The notes: generated by a model not told the origin, from the letters alone. Shown: positions 42,664-51,933, counted from the stretch's first letter. The stretch: 64,000 nucleotides of DNA from Streptomyces sp. V1I1 (GCF_030817355.1 NZ_JAUSZH010000001.1:310001-374000); one strand, 5' to 3'. Numbers and translations are program-made.

Positions 42664-43563
42664 TCAGCCCTCTCCCAGCACCGCCCGGATCACGTGCCGG
42701 GCGTTGTGCGCCATCGCCGGGTTCGTCCTCCGGTAGTACGGCAGCGCGATCAGCGCCTGCGAGAGCGTCCGCCCCCGGCCGCGGTTCCAGGACGCGTCGT
42801 CCACGCCTAGCGCCTCGCGGAAGACCTCCCTTGCATCGGCCGGCAGCAGATTCCACGCCGGGAACAGATCGCAGGCCGGATCGCCCACCCCCATGCACCC
42901 GAAGTCGATCACCGAGGTCAGCCTGCCACCGTCCACCAGCAGATTGCCTGGCATCAGATCGGCATGCAGCCACACTGGCGGCCCGTCCCAGCCCGGGGCC
43001 CGCAGCGTGTCCTCCCATACGGCAGCCGCGGCATCGCAGTCGACGCCCTCCTGCGGGATCCCGCGCAGTTCCTCGATCGCCGCCCGGGTCGACGCGTCGA
43101 GCGAGGCGACCGGCCCGCCGCGGTAGGCCACCGGCGCCCCCGGCAGGGTGATGCTCCGCACCGCCGCCACGAACTCGGCCAGATCCTTGGCCAGCAGCAC
43201 GGGCTCGCTCAGCGCCCCCGCCTCGGGGTTCTCCCCCGCCAGCCACCGGTACACCGACCACGGCCACGGATACCCCTCGGCGGGCTCCCCGGCCCCGAGC
43301 ACCTCGGGGATGGCCGTGGGCAGCCGGGCCGCGAGGCGGGGCAGCCACTCCTGCTCCATCGATACGTCCTTGGCTCCGCCCTTCACCAGCGGCAGCCGTA
43401 CGACCATGCCGCCGCCCAGCCGGTACATGGCGTTGACCGTGCCGCCGGACGGAAACCGCTCCACCGCCAGCCCCGACCACTGCGGGAACTGCCCGGCGAT
43501 CAGCCGCCGTACGAGGTCGTCGTCGATGGGGTGCAGGCCTGGATGCATCTGCCCTGTGCTCAT
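42664..43563 (-). CDS. Aminoglycoside-phosphotransferase-like kinase
   Basis: A 299-residue APH/ChoK-fold kinase. The N-lobe has MYRLGGGMVVRLPLVKG with the ATP lysine region; the Brenner box is WLHADLMPGNLLVDGG (H200, D202, N207); the metal site is VIDFGCMGVGDPACDLFPAW. This is the subgroup annotated as aminoglycoside phosphotransferase in Streptomyces, about 300 residues long; few members have shown substrates. The catalytic site is HAD rather than HGD, common in the subgroup. Intact. It lies between the CRISPR remnant and an IS701 pseudogene. Confidence 0.88.
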   Translation of the reverse strand: MSTGQMHPGLHPIDDDLVRRLIAGQFPQWSGLAVERFPSGGTVNAMYRLGGGMVVRLPLVKGGAKDVSMEQEWLPRLAARLPTAIPEVLGAGEPAEGYPWPWSVYRWLAGENPEAGALSEPVLLAKDLAEFVAAVRSITLPGAPVAYRGGPVASLDASTRAAIEELRGIPQEGVDCDAAAAVWEDTLRAPGWDGPPVWLHADLMPGNLLVDGGRLTSVIDFGCMGVGDPACDLFPAWNLLPADAREVFREALGVDDASWNRGRGRTLSQALIALPYYRRTNPAMAHNARHVIRAVLGEG

Positions 43564-43639
43564 GGGGCGCCATCCGATCGCCGAACGCCGACGGGCGTCA
43601 AACGCTTTTGCGGCTCGTACTGCAGCCCGCAGTTACGGG

Positions 43640-44620
43640 GGTCGGTGACCGCGGCGGCGGTAGTGGCTGAGGCGGGCTCGATGCTGGTGGCGGCGACGCC
43701 AGCGTGACCAGTGCAGGCCGTGTTCGGCTTCGTGCCGGACGGCATGAGCGAGTTTGCTCAGCAGGCGGCCGATCTCGTTCACGCTCAGTCGGATCAGGTC
43801 ACGGTCCCCGTTTCGCTGGTGGCGGCCCGGATCGCGGTCAGGTGGGCGGCAGCCGCCAAGGCCAGGGTGATGTGCCGGCCCGGCCTCGTTCTTCGCGGCC
43901 TGGAAGCACTCCTCGATCGCCCAGCGGGCCGCGGCCGCCCGGACGATCTCCGTCAGCGGGGTGCCGGCCGGCGCGTGGGTGAGGTAGTAGGCCAGCTCGC
44001 CGTCGGTGAGCGAGCGGCGGATCAGCAGCGCGTCCTCGAACTCCGGGTCGGCGGAGGTGTCCAGTGGGACCAGGGCCCAGGCGTACTCGCGCAGCCCGTG
44101 GGCGCCGTCGCCGGCGGAGCGGATCTCCCAGGCTTCGGCGGGCAGGATCGCGGCCAGGGTGCGGGCGTTTGGCGACGCGGCCCCAACCAGTGCGTGTAGG
44201 AGATCGCCAGCACATGGGCCAGCCGCTGCTCGGCGAGCCAGCCGCGCAGCACGGGGTCGCCGCCGTGTACCTCATCGCCTGTCACCCAGCGAAACGGCAC
44301 CCCGCCTCGATCGCGCGGGCCAGCGCCGGCTTGGTGGCGAAGCCGACCTCGTCACCGATCTTCGCATCCGCCCGCCGGACCTCATCCTCGATCCAGCAGG
44401 TCGGCAGGTACAGCTCCCGGTCGATCAACGCCTGCCCATGCTCGGAGGCATAGGCGAAAAACACCCCCAGCTGACAGTTGTCGAGCTTGCCAGACGTGCC
44501 GGTCCAGGACCTGCCGGTGGCTCGTCCACCGAACCTTGGCAAGGCTGGCCCACTCCCCCATCGCCACGGGAACGAGTCTTGCCCCGCCGCAGATGCGGCG
44601 GGGCAAGAACCCACAATCCT
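43640..44620 (-). pseudogene. IS701-family transposase, 5'-truncated and frameshifted
   Basis: Different from the two intact IS701 copies. In order: GKLDNCQLGVFFAYASEHGQ ALIDRELYLPTCW, FATKPALARAIEAGCRFAG, PFRWVTGDEVHGGDPVLRGW LAEQRLAHVLAISYTHWLG, then (other frames) GWPAGALAAAAR-like debris, the RWAIEECFQAAKNEAGL-type region, and a tail reading SVNEIGRLLSKLAHAVRHEA EHGLHWSRWRR. At least three frameshifts; the N-terminal half is missing. Confidence 0.8.
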
Positions 44621-44743
44621 CACGAGCCTTCCAGCCAGGCGACGTCCGGCAACATCACCACACCCGCAAATGGGCGAGGAGACCGTCCCGGGGCCACGTC
44701 CGCAGGACGGCGCCATCCACCTTCGGCGTGTTCCCCCGCGCGG

Positions 44744-45415
44744 TCACTTGACGATGACGTCGTCGGCCGGAGCATGCGGCGCCGGCTCAGGAACAGAGGC
44801 GCTGCCGGTCTCCTTCTTGGGCGGAGCCTGCGGAGCCGGCTCCGGAACAGAGGCGCTGCCGGTCTCGTCCTTGGGGGGATCCTGCGGGGCCGGCGTGTCA
44901 GGAGTGGAGGGGCTGCCGGTGTCGTCCTTGGGCGGCGCGTGCGGGGCCGGTGTGTCAGGACAGGGGCCGCCGCCGTTGCCGTTGGTGCCCGTACCATTGC
45001 GGCCGTTGCCATCGCGGCCACCACAGCTGCCCCTGCCGCCGCGGCCGGTGCCGCCCGTGCCGGTGCCCCCCGGAGCCTGGCAGACGGGGCCGTTGCTACC
45101 CGTCCCGTTGCCGCCGGTGCCATCCCCGCCCGTGCCGCTGCGGCAGTAGTCCTCGTGACCGCCACGCTTCTTATGACTGCCGTGCTTTCCGTGGCCGCCA
45201 CGCTTCTTGTGACCGTCACGCTTCTTGTGCTTGTGACTGTCGCTCTTCTTGTGACCGTCACGCTTCTCGTGGTCGCCGCTGGCTGCCGACACCGCCTGGC
45301 TCTGCTGCGTCGGTGCCGCAAACGCCGCGCTCGCCGGGATCAGTACACCGCCGGCAGCCAGGAGGACGGAGGCGGTGGCTACGGCCAGACCGCTCTTCCG
45401 GATACTACGCTTCAT
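44744..45415 (-). CDS. Secreted His/Lys- and Gly-rich protein with Pro repeats
   Basis: 223 residues. A signal peptide (MKRSIRKSGLAVATASVLLA..ASAAFA, about 32 residues) is followed by a His/Lys/Asp zone (GHKKSDSHKHKKRDGHKKRG), a Gly/Thr/Asn zone with four Cys (DYCRS, PVCQA, GSCGG, GPCPD), and four C-terminal repeats of about 18 residues built on PAPQ.PPK.ETGSASVPE. No sorting signal or membrane tail is seen. GAGGAACGAG lies before ATG 45415. No family recognised; the composition suggests an exposed cell-wall or metal-binding protein. It is downstream of, and related in design to, the protein at 45667. Confidence 0.7.
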   Translation of the reverse strand: MKRSIRKSGLAVATASVLLAAGGVLIPASAAFAAPTQQSQAVSAASGDHEKRDGHKKSDSHKHKKRDGHKKRGGHGKHGSHKKRGGHEDYCRSGTGGDGTGGNGTGSNGPVCQAPGGTGTGGTGRGGRGSCGGRDGNGRNGTGTNGNGGGPCPDTPAPHAPPKDDTGSPSTPDTPAPQDPPKDETGSASVPEPAPQAPPKKETGSASVPEPAPHAPADDVIVK

Positions 45416-45666
45416 GAGAATTCTCGTTCCTCTTCCGCATGCTCTCGAGAAGGTGAGAACGAGCGAAAAATTCTTATTCTTTCGAGACGGGTCTTTACCC
45501 GATGCCGGGGTGGGCGCATTCGCCCCACGGTGCAGGGCCGCTTGAAGCAGCCGCACCTTCCGCTTACCTGCGGACATTCGGCGGTCTGGCTGGGTGGCGT
45601 AGCCGCCGGCCTTTGCCACCCAGCCAGACTGCGAACTCACTCGACGCTGTCCGCGCCAGTCAGCTC

Positions 45667-46299
45667 CTAGCCCGTGGCGTCACCGCCCTGAGCATTACCA
45701 CCGGTGTTGGTACCGACGCCGGAAGCATTACCGCCCTGAGCATTACCACCAGTGTTAGCGCCTACGCCGGAAGCATTACCGCCCTGAGCATTACCACCAG
45801 TGTTAGTACCGACGCCGGAAGCATTACCGCCCTGAGCATTACCACCAGTGTTAGTACCGACGCCGGAAGCGTCACCACCCTTGGCGTCACCACCCTTATT
45901 GGTGCCCACACCCGAAGCATTACCACCCTGAGCATTACCACCAGTGTTAGTGCCAACGCCGGAAGCATTACCGCCCTGAGCGTTACCACCGGTGTTGGTG
46001 CCAGTACCGGAAGCGTTACCACCCTTGGCGTCACCGCCCTTATTCTTGTTCTTTCCCTTTCCCTTACCCTTGCTCTTGCTCTTTCCCTTGCCGTGATGCT
46101 TGTCGTGATGCTTGTCAGAGTGCTTGTGGGAGTCGGCGAGGCTCACGACCGACGAGGCGGGCATCGGGGCCGCCGTCGCGGCAGTTGCCGGAAGGATGAC
46201 ACCTCCACCGATCACAGCGGCCGAGGCGACAACCGTCGCAAGGCGAAGGCCCCGACGCTTGGGACGGTCGTCATTGTGGGTGTGAACAGTGCGGTTCAT
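45667..46299 (-). CDS. Secreted protein with GGNASGVGTNTGGNAQ repeats
   Basis: 210 residues. A signal peptide (to about residue 44, ..ATVVASAAVIGGGVILPATAATA) leads to a His/Lys stretch (HKHSDKHHDKHHGKGKSKSK), then seven 16-residue repeats of the form GG(N/D)ASGVGTNTGGNAQ. The repeat part has no hydrophobic or charged residues apart from rare Asp and Lys. The low-sequence-variety, Asn/Gly-rich tandem design is like that of amyloid-forming or beta-solenoid surface proteins; that is inference. It lies 252 bp upstream of the related gene at 44744, same strand. Confidence 0.72.
   Translation of the reverse strand: MNRTVHTHNDDRPKRRGLRLATVVASAAVIGGGVILPATAATAAPMPASSVVSLADSHKHSDKHHDKHHGKGKSKSKGKGKGKNKNKGGDAKGGNASGTGTNTGGNAQGGNASGVGTNTGGNAQGGNASGVGTNKGGDAKGGDASGVGTNTGGNAQGGNASGVGTNTGGNAQGGNASGVGANTGGNAQGGNASGVGTNTGGNAQGGDATG
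45688..46023 (-). repeat. Seven tandem 48-bp coding repeats
   Basis: Near-identical 48-bp units encode the 16-residue repeats of the secreted protein. Differences are mostly single bases, so copy number can change by slippage or recombination. Confidence 0.85.
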
Positions 46300-46339
46300 G
46301 AGTTTCTCCTACTGATAAAGAGGGACTATTTGAAGGGAG

Positions 46340-46356
46340 AATCCTCGGCGAGGATT
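46340..46356. promoter_or_regulatory. 17-bp palindrome upstream of the repeat-protein gene
   Basis: AATCCTCG, one base, CGAGGATT, 41 bp before the ATG at 46299. It may be an operator or a leader hairpin. Confidence 0.4.
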
Positions 46357-46877
46357 TCCGCCTTACCGTGCTGCCCCGTTCCCTTTCGGGTGGGGCCGCA
46401 CTTCAAGTAGGCCCGACCGGCAGCACACGGTCACGTTCCGAGGACTCGGGACTTGACGCACCCAGACACATCGCGTAAAACCCCGCGGAAGCGCCGCCCG
46501 ACAGCCCCCGACCGTCCCGGAACCAGACACCGCCGCCCAGGGGTCGCGCGAGCCGTAACGGCCACGCCGCCACGACGCACAGACCGAACACACCCACCGC
46601 AGGACCCCGGAGCCGCACACCACCACCCAACCCCACGCACAAGCCGCCCCCATATAGCCGAAACAGTCCTCGAAGCAGCAAAACAACGGCTGCCCCGCAC
46701 AGCGCCGCAGAGCCGCTGCCGTGCCGACACGCCGATAGGCCCCGGCGACGGCCCGACGGTGACGGCCAAGGCGCTGGCGGCGCACCCTCCGAGGCCGGGG
46801 CCAAGATGCCCATCGGTCCACGCGGCCCGGGGAGTGTCTAATCAACGGCGGATCTGCTGATCAAGGAGAGACGCCAA
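46357..46877. other. 520-bp region without a supported gene
   Basis: Several frames are open on both strands because of the base composition, but none has a ribosome site or recognisable sequence. It ends at an IS256 start. Confidence 0.4.
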
Positions 46878-47268
46878 GTGAGCGAGACGACGATCGAGCA
46901 CGAGTCCGTCGACGAGTCGGCCGGTGGTGCGATGCCGTCGGCCGCGTCGGATGAACAGCTCGTCGCGATGCTGGTCGACCGGGCCCGCAGCGAGGGCCTG
47001 CAGCTGACCGGCGAGGGTGGGCTGTTGCAGCAGCTGACCAAGCGAGTGCTGGAGTCCGCGCTGGAGGGGGCGGGATCACCGACCATGTCGGCTACGAGAA
47101 GCACGATCCGGCTGGGAAGAACAACGGCAACAGCCGCAACGGCACTCGTGCGAAGACCGTGCTGACCGACGTCGGCCCGGTCGAGGTCAGGGTGCCCCGG
47201 AGCACCGTCGGCAGCTTCGAGCAGCAGATCGTCAAGAAGCGGCAGCGCCGCCTGTCCGGAACCATGCG
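46878..47268 (+). pseudogene. IS256-family transposase N-terminal fragment
   Basis: SEGLQLTGEGGLLQQLTKRVLESALEG, then after a frameshift near 47075 ITDHVGYEKHDPAGKNNGNS RNGTRAKTVLTDVGPVEVRV PRSTVGSFEQQIVKKRQRRL SG, the N-terminus of actinobacterial IS256 transposases. It stops before the DDE core at the junction with IS630 debris. Confidence 0.82.
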
Positions 47269-47274
47269 CACCCG

Positions 47275-47790
47275 TGCGTCAGGCTCTGTCCCCGCCCTCC
47301 CGGTCCCACGTCGGGCTCGCCCTCCTCGGGTATCACCTCGCCGTCAGCGAGTGCGTACAGGTGCTCGACGCGGGCCTTCTTGGCGGCGTAGTCGGGATCC
47401 TTCGAGGTCTTCCAGGTCTTCACGCGCTAAAAGGTGACGCCCTCCTTCCATCGAGAACCGCAGGCCGTGCTCGGTCGGCGTGGACTTGGCGATTTTCTTG
47501 ATCTCGCGGCGCTCCGGCAGCGTGAAGTTCCTCGGCCGCCCGCGCCCGCCCTTGTACTTGGGATATAGCGCGTCGAAGCCGTCGGTGTTGCTGTGGACAC
47601 GTCCCGGATGCGGTCCGCGCTGGTGAACGTGACCTCGGCGATCCTGGCCACGGGCATGCCCTGGGCGGACAGCAGCACCATCTGGGCCCGCCGCCAGGTC
47701 ACCACCGACCCGGTGCCCCTGCGGATGATCCGCAGCAGCCGTCTGCCCTCGGCGTCATCGATCTCGCGGACCCGCACTCGCTCTGCCATC
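47275..47790 (-). pseudogene. IS630-family transposase N-terminal fragment
   Basis: From 47790: MAERVRVREIDDAEGRRLLR IIRRGTGSVVTWRRAQMVLL SAQGMPVARIAEVTFTSADR IRDV. Frameshifted pieces follow, then KTWKTSKDPDYAAKKARVEH LYALADGEVIPEEGEP. The catalytic half is absent. Different subgroup from the IS630 at the left end of the window. Confidence 0.8.
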
Positions 47791-47853
47791 GGCCCAGCCT
47801 GGCGCACGCGCGCCGCCCGAAGCGGCACCCGGACGGCGCGTCACATCTGCGAC

Positions 47854-47893
47854 TGAGCACTGTAGTTGGCGGGATTTGCGCCTGCAGTGCTCA
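47854..47893. repeat. Inverted repeat, TGAGCACTG arms
   Basis: TGAGCACTGTAG (47854-47865) and CTGCAGTGCTCA (47882-47893) pair at 11 of 12 positions across a 16-base loop, beside the IS630 start. It may be an IS end or hairpin. Confidence 0.5.
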
Positions 47894-48005
47894 GCCTGGC
47901 GCCTCGACGTCGTCGGTGAAGACGCGCAGCAGATGCTGTACCAGCAGCGCCAGGCCGTCGAGCACGCTAAGGTGCCCCACGCCCAGCCCGTTCACCGGGC
48001 GCGCC

Positions 48006-48457
48006 TTAGCTCACCGCCTGCTTCACGAGCGCACCGATCCGCGCCTCCACCTCGGCCGTCACCTCGGTCAGGGCGAAACCGGCCGGCCACATCGTGCCCT
48101 CGTCCAGCTTCGCCTGGTCGCTGAACCCGAGCGTCGCGTAGCGCGCCTTGAACTTCTCCGCGCTCTGGAAGAAGCACACGACCTTGCCGTCCAGCGCGTA
48201 GGCAGGCATCCCGTACCAGAGCTTCGGCGCGAGGGCCGGGGCGCTGGCTGTGATGACGGCATGGACGCGCTCAGCCATGATCCGGTCCGAGTCCTGCATC
48301 TCGGCGATCTTCGCGAGAACGTCCCGCTCCGCCTCCGCCGCCTTGTCCGCGCGCGAGCTGCGGCGCGCTGCCGTCTTCAGCTCTTGGGCGTGGTCCTTCA
48401 TCGCGGCCCGCTCCTCGGCCGTGAACCCTCGTGCGTGCTGCTTTCGGTGCTGCTCAT
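48006..48457 (-). pseudogene. DUF1801 protein gene with 5' frameshift
   Basis: ATG 48457, preceded by GGGGAGATC, opens [11 protein letters not shown] and then goes out of frame. One added base would give [20 protein letters not shown], the family's N-terminus. The main 131-residue part starts at the internal ATG 48401, which has GAGGAG eight bases upstream, so it might still be made: [59 protein letters not shown]. The DUF1801/YdhG fold is small and soluble, of unclear function. Divergent from a TetR gene. Confidence 0.75.
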
Positions 48458-48530
48458 GGCAGATCTCCCCTTGACTACCTGATGTGCTGGATCTTGGACG
48501 CGTGGGTGGCGACGTGCCGCCACACCCGAC

Positions 48531-48608
48531 ATCGGCACGCGACGTGCCGATCGCGTCTGAATACTGCGCGCAGTCCTCGACATTGTCAACGGCACGCCAT
48601 GTGCCGTT
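48531..48608. promoter_or_regulatory. Two TetR-type operators and a promoter
   Basis: Palindromes ATCGGCACG-3-CGTGCCGAT (48531-48551) and AACGGCAC-5-GTGCCGTT (48588-48608) share GGCAC..GTGCC. A TTGTCA at 48583 and TAGGAT at 48608 form a plausible promoter whose transcript would begin at or next to the tetR ATG (leaderless), and the second palindrome fills its spacer. They lie between the divergent DUF1801 and tetR genes, so autoregulation and control of both is likely. Confidence 0.7.
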
Positions 48609-48619
48609 AGGATGGCTAC

Positions 48620-49210
48620 ATGACCGACCCGCCCGCCACGCCGAGGCGCCGAGGCGCCGCGCGCACCGAAGAGCTGCTGCAGGTAACCCTCGATCTGGCT
48701 GCGGAGGTCGGTTACGCGGGCCTGAGCATCGAGGCGGTCGGCCGAAGGGCCGGGGTCGGAAAACACACGATCTACCGGCGCTGGCCGTCCATGTCGGCGC
48801 TGCTGCTCGACGCGCTCAGCCGCGTGTGGACCAGTGACCTGGACTACCGCGACACCGGGGACGTCCGCGCGGATTTGCGCGAACAGTTCCTACGCTCGGG
48901 CCTCGCCCTCTCCAGCCCGCCGATCGGCCCCGTCTACCGTGCAGTCATCGCCGAGGCGCAGGCCGATTCCATGCTGCGGGCGACCCTGCACGAACGATTC
49001 CTGGTCACCGTCGAGCAGAGCACCCTCGATCGGATCACCCGCGCCCAGCGCACCGGTGAACTGACCGCGGAAGCGAATCTGGAATTCGCCGCCGAGGTGC
49101 TGTGCGGCACGCTGTACTACCGCAGCCTGCTGTCAACCCGCCCCATCGACGAGGACGCGGTCGACGGTCTGCTGGACATGTTCATGGCCGCCTACGGAAC
49201 CAGCAATTAA
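48620..49210 (+). CDS. TetR/AcrR-family repressor
   Basis: 196 residues. The N-terminal HTH ([58 protein letters not shown]) and a TetR_C_11-like ligand domain ([62 protein letters not shown]). ATG 48620 directly follows a -10-like TAGGAT, so translation may be leaderless. Two palindromes in front of the gene are likely operators. Ligand unknown; the only adjacent target is the DUF1801 gene. Confidence 0.92.
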   Translation: MTDPPATPRRRGAARTEELLQVTLDLAAEVGYAGLSIEAVGRRAGVGKHTIYRRWPSMSALLLDALSRVWTSDLDYRDTGDVRADLREQFLRSGLALSSPPIGPVYRAVIAEAQADSMLRATLHERFLVTVEQSTLDRITRAQRTGELTAEANLEFAAEVLCGTLYYRSLLSTRPIDEDAVDGLLDMFMAAYGTSN

Positions 49211-49299
49211 GACTCGACCACACAAGTCGGACCTACTCTCCCGATCCGAGGACCGTGCAGCTCACAACCGCACAACAGGGCAAAAGTCGTCTGATGCGG

Positions 49300-49650
49300 C
49301 ACTAGGGTTGTTGATCAGGCGTTCGACGGTGTTCCGTTCCTTGTAAAGATCGGCGTCGTGGCTGACGGGCCGGCCGCCTCTCGCGCCCTTCTTCTTGTGG
49401 GCACTGCGTGCATCCCGGGCGCCACTGCAGAGCGGACAGGGCCTCGGCCGGCTCCGCCCGACGGATGACCCGGCGGTCTCGCAGCACCGTCGTATGGAAG
49501 GTGTCGATCAGGCCCGCCGCTGACCGTGCTGGTCGACGAGCCGCGAGACCTGCGGGTACGCGTGTCACGGGCGGGCAGGTGCTGCCGCTGCTGCGCGTGG
49601 GTGTGGTCTGCACCGTTCGGCGGCGTCGGTGACGGGTACTCACCAAGGTC
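49300..49650 (-). pseudogene. IS5-family transposase C-terminal debris
   Basis: Fragments in different frames: LIDTFHTTVLRDRRVIRRAE, KKKGARGGRPVSHDADLYKE RNTVERLIN. The last is the typical basic C-terminal region (..GRP...D...Y..RN.VER.IN) of IS5 transposases. Multiple frameshifts. Confidence 0.6.
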
Positions 49651-49821
49651 CGGATATAGATGGGCACAAAGCTCTGATTTCACGCCGCAGCGCACAGCTG
49701 CGGCGTGCCGCGAAAGAGGTATCCGATGGGAAGCAGTAACCAGCCCGGCCGGCGGGAGAGCGCTGCGGAGGTCCTGCTGCGACGTTGTCGCGGCGTCCCG
49801 GCCGGTCCAGGACCGGACTCG

Positions 49822-51018
49822 ATGACGGGCAGCCGAAAACCGTCACGTCGGCGCTCGCTGTGCCGGCGGCTCGCCGTCACCTCGCTCGCGCCGCTGCTCG
49901 CCCTGACGGCCACTGCGGCCAACGCTCAGGACGCATGGCTCACCCTGCCCCCGGTACCGACCGCCCGCGCGGCTCTGGCGGGGGCCAGCGCGCCCTGTCC
50001 CGATGAGTCGGACGACACCCGGGCGCACGCGAAGGAGACCTGCGTGTACACCTTCGGCGGGAGTACGCACTCGCCCGGTCTCACCGTCCTCAACACGGTG
50101 GAGGCGTACCGCCCAGACTTGAACGAATGGCAGACCCTGTCCCCGCTGCCCACCGCCCGCGACCGGCTGGCCGGCGTGGCGGCGCCCTGCCCCGAGGAGC
50201 GCGACGGCGACCGCGGGCCCGCCAAGGGCGACTGCGTGTACGCCATCGGCGGGTCCAACCTGGAGTCCGGCTTCCTGGACACGGTGGAGGTGTACCGTCC
50301 GGCCGTCGACGAGTGGGAGTCCCTGCCCTCGCTGCCGACTCCCCGCCGGAGCCTGACGGGGGCGGCCGCGCCGTGCCCGAAGGACGTCGAGGGCCTGCGC
50401 GGCATCTGCGTGTACGCCATCGGCGGCCTGAGCGAAGCCGGCGCCACGGGCGCGGTCGAGGCATACAGCCCTGCCACCAACCGGTGGGCGACCCTCCCCT
50501 CGCTGCCGACGCCCCGCGGGACCCTGGCAGGGGCGGCCGCGCCGTGCCCGAAGGACGTCGAGGGCCTGCGCGGTACGTGCGTGTACGCCGCCGGCGGGTT
50601 CAACGGAGTCACGGTCCTGGACACGGTCGAGGCATACAGCCCCGCCGCCAACCGGTGGGTATCCCTCCCCTCGCTGTCGGTTCCCCGCGGCTTCCTGGCG
50701 GGGACAGCGGCACCGTGCACCGAGGGGCCGAAGAACACCTGCGTGTACGCCATCGGCGGCCTCAACTTTACGGAGGTCCTGGGCACGGTGGAGGAGTACA
50801 GCCCTGTCACGAACAGGTGGGCGACCCTGCCGTCGCTGCCGACGCCCCGCGACTTCCTGGCGGCGGCAGCGGCGCCCTGCCCCAAGGACCTCGACAGCGA
50901 CCGCCGGTACGCCAAGGACACCTGTGTGTACGCCCTCGGCGGCGAGATCGACACCACCGCGCTGAACACCGCGGAGGCATTCGCCATCGACCGTGACCGC
51001 CGCACCGCCCGCAGCTAA
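49822..51018 (+). CDS. Secreted Kelch-repeat protein with Cys pairs
   Basis: 398 residues from ATG 49822, where an export signal begins (SRKPSRRRSLCRRLAVTSLAPLLALTATAANA, with twin arginines, Sec or Tat). The mature part is six Kelch blades (CVYAIGG...DTVEVYRPAVDEWESLPSLPTPR type), enough for a six-bladed propeller. Each blade carries an APCP...(T/D/I)CVY Cys pair 10-18 residues apart, presumably a disulfide stapling the loop. Blades 3 and 4 are nearly identical. An earlier in-frame ATG (49705) would bury the signal, so it is rejected. Function unknown; a carbohydrate- or wall-binding exoprotein is plausible. Confidence 0.85.
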   Translation: MTGSRKPSRRRSLCRRLAVTSLAPLLALTATAANAQDAWLTLPPVPTARAALAGASAPCPDESDDTRAHAKETCVYTFGGSTHSPGLTVLNTVEAYRPDLNEWQTLSPLPTARDRLAGVAAPCPEERDGDRGPAKGDCVYAIGGSNLESGFLDTVEVYRPAVDEWESLPSLPTPRRSLTGAAAPCPKDVEGLRGICVYAIGGLSEAGATGAVEAYSPATNRWATLPSLPTPRGTLAGAAAPCPKDVEGLRGTCVYAAGGFNGVTVLDTVEAYSPAANRWVSLPSLSVPRGFLAGTAAPCTEGPKNTCVYAIGGLNFTEVLGTVEEYSPVTNRWATLPSLPTPRDFLAAAAAPCPKDLDSDRRYAKDTCVYALGGEIDTTALNTAEAFAIDRDRRTARS

Positions 51019-51199
51019 CCGGCGTGCGAGGGGGCCCGGAGCCCCGGGAGGCAAGGGCAGCCGTTGACGGTATCGATCGCGACGACGCTCGACCCGAGGC
51101 CGCACAGGCCCGCCGACGCAGGGGCGCGCCTAGGGCCTGCGTGATGTCGTGATCAGTTGCTGGGTTCCGCCCTCTTCGTGGGGTGGAACCCGGTAGGAA

Positions 51200-51543
51200 T
51201 TGACCGTGACACGGAGGCAACTCACCTATGCTCAATGGAAGTTGATCGGGCCGTACCTGCCGATCGGCAGGTACGGCCCGTACCCCGAACGGCTGCGGGA
51301 ACAGTTCGAGGGGGTGATCTGGCGGTTCCGCTCCAGCGGCCAGTGGCGGGAGATGCCCTCCGAGTTCGGGCCCTGGGCCACCGTCTACGGGCGCTTTAGG
51401 GTCTGGCGGGACGCCGGTGTTTTCTCCGCTCTCCTGCAAGGCCTGATCGCCGGGGCGGCCCGTTCGGGGAGAACGGATTTGTCGCTGGTCAGCGTGGACT
51501 CCACAACAGCCACCACGACGCCGCCGGGATGCGTGTCGGCAAG
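51200..51543 (+). pseudogene. IS5-family transposase N-terminal half
   Basis: RQLTYAQWKLIGPYLPIGRY, QFEGVIWRFRSSGQWREMPS, EFGPWATVYGRFRVWRDAGV and LSLVSVDSTT with the first catalytic Asp. A frame change then leads to HDAAGMRVGKD, where similarity stops at the end of the HAD gene on the other strand. The C-terminal half is lost. Confidence 0.82.
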
Positions 51544-51933
51544 GACCATCTCATCGTCGACCCAGGCAAATGAGCGCCCGGCTGCCCAGTCGACAAGAGC
51601 GCGGGTCTTCCAGTGCAATCCGTTCTGCTCATCCTGCTCATCGACGTCGGACGGCTCCGGCCAGATCACCACGGCCAGCTGCGGCAGGCCGATCCGTGGC
51701 GCGATGTACTCGTTCGCGTCGGTCATCCATGTCGTGGCCCAGACCGGATCGCACGGCAGCGCCGCCAGCCGGGGCCCGTGCTCGGGATTGACCCTGGCCA
51801 GAAGCGGATTCGAGTCGGTCTCCGACAGCTCGGGACCAGTCTGATACGTCGGATACTGCTGCGCCGTGCCGAATGGGATGAGCGGTCCGTCGACATCGAG
51901 GAAGAGCAGCGGGCGTTGTACAGAACCGGTCAC
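51543..51933 (-). pseudogene. HAD-like hydrolase gene, 3' end lost
   Basis: About 130 residues from GTG 51933: RPLLFLDVDGPLIPFGT (DxD nucleophile), CDPVWATTWMTDANEYIAPR IGLPQLAVVIWP, GLHWKTRALVDWAAGRSFAW VDDEM. This is a known Streptomyces HAD-domain family of about 160-180 residues. The last 30-40 residues are replaced where the IS5 fragment joins at 51543, so it is probably inactive or altered at the C-terminus. Confidence 0.72.

Noticed and set aside
46403..46860. Overlapping Gly/Val- and Pro/Arg-rich frames on both strands before the IS256 fragment
   Set aside because: No ribosome sites and no conserved pattern; composition artefacts.
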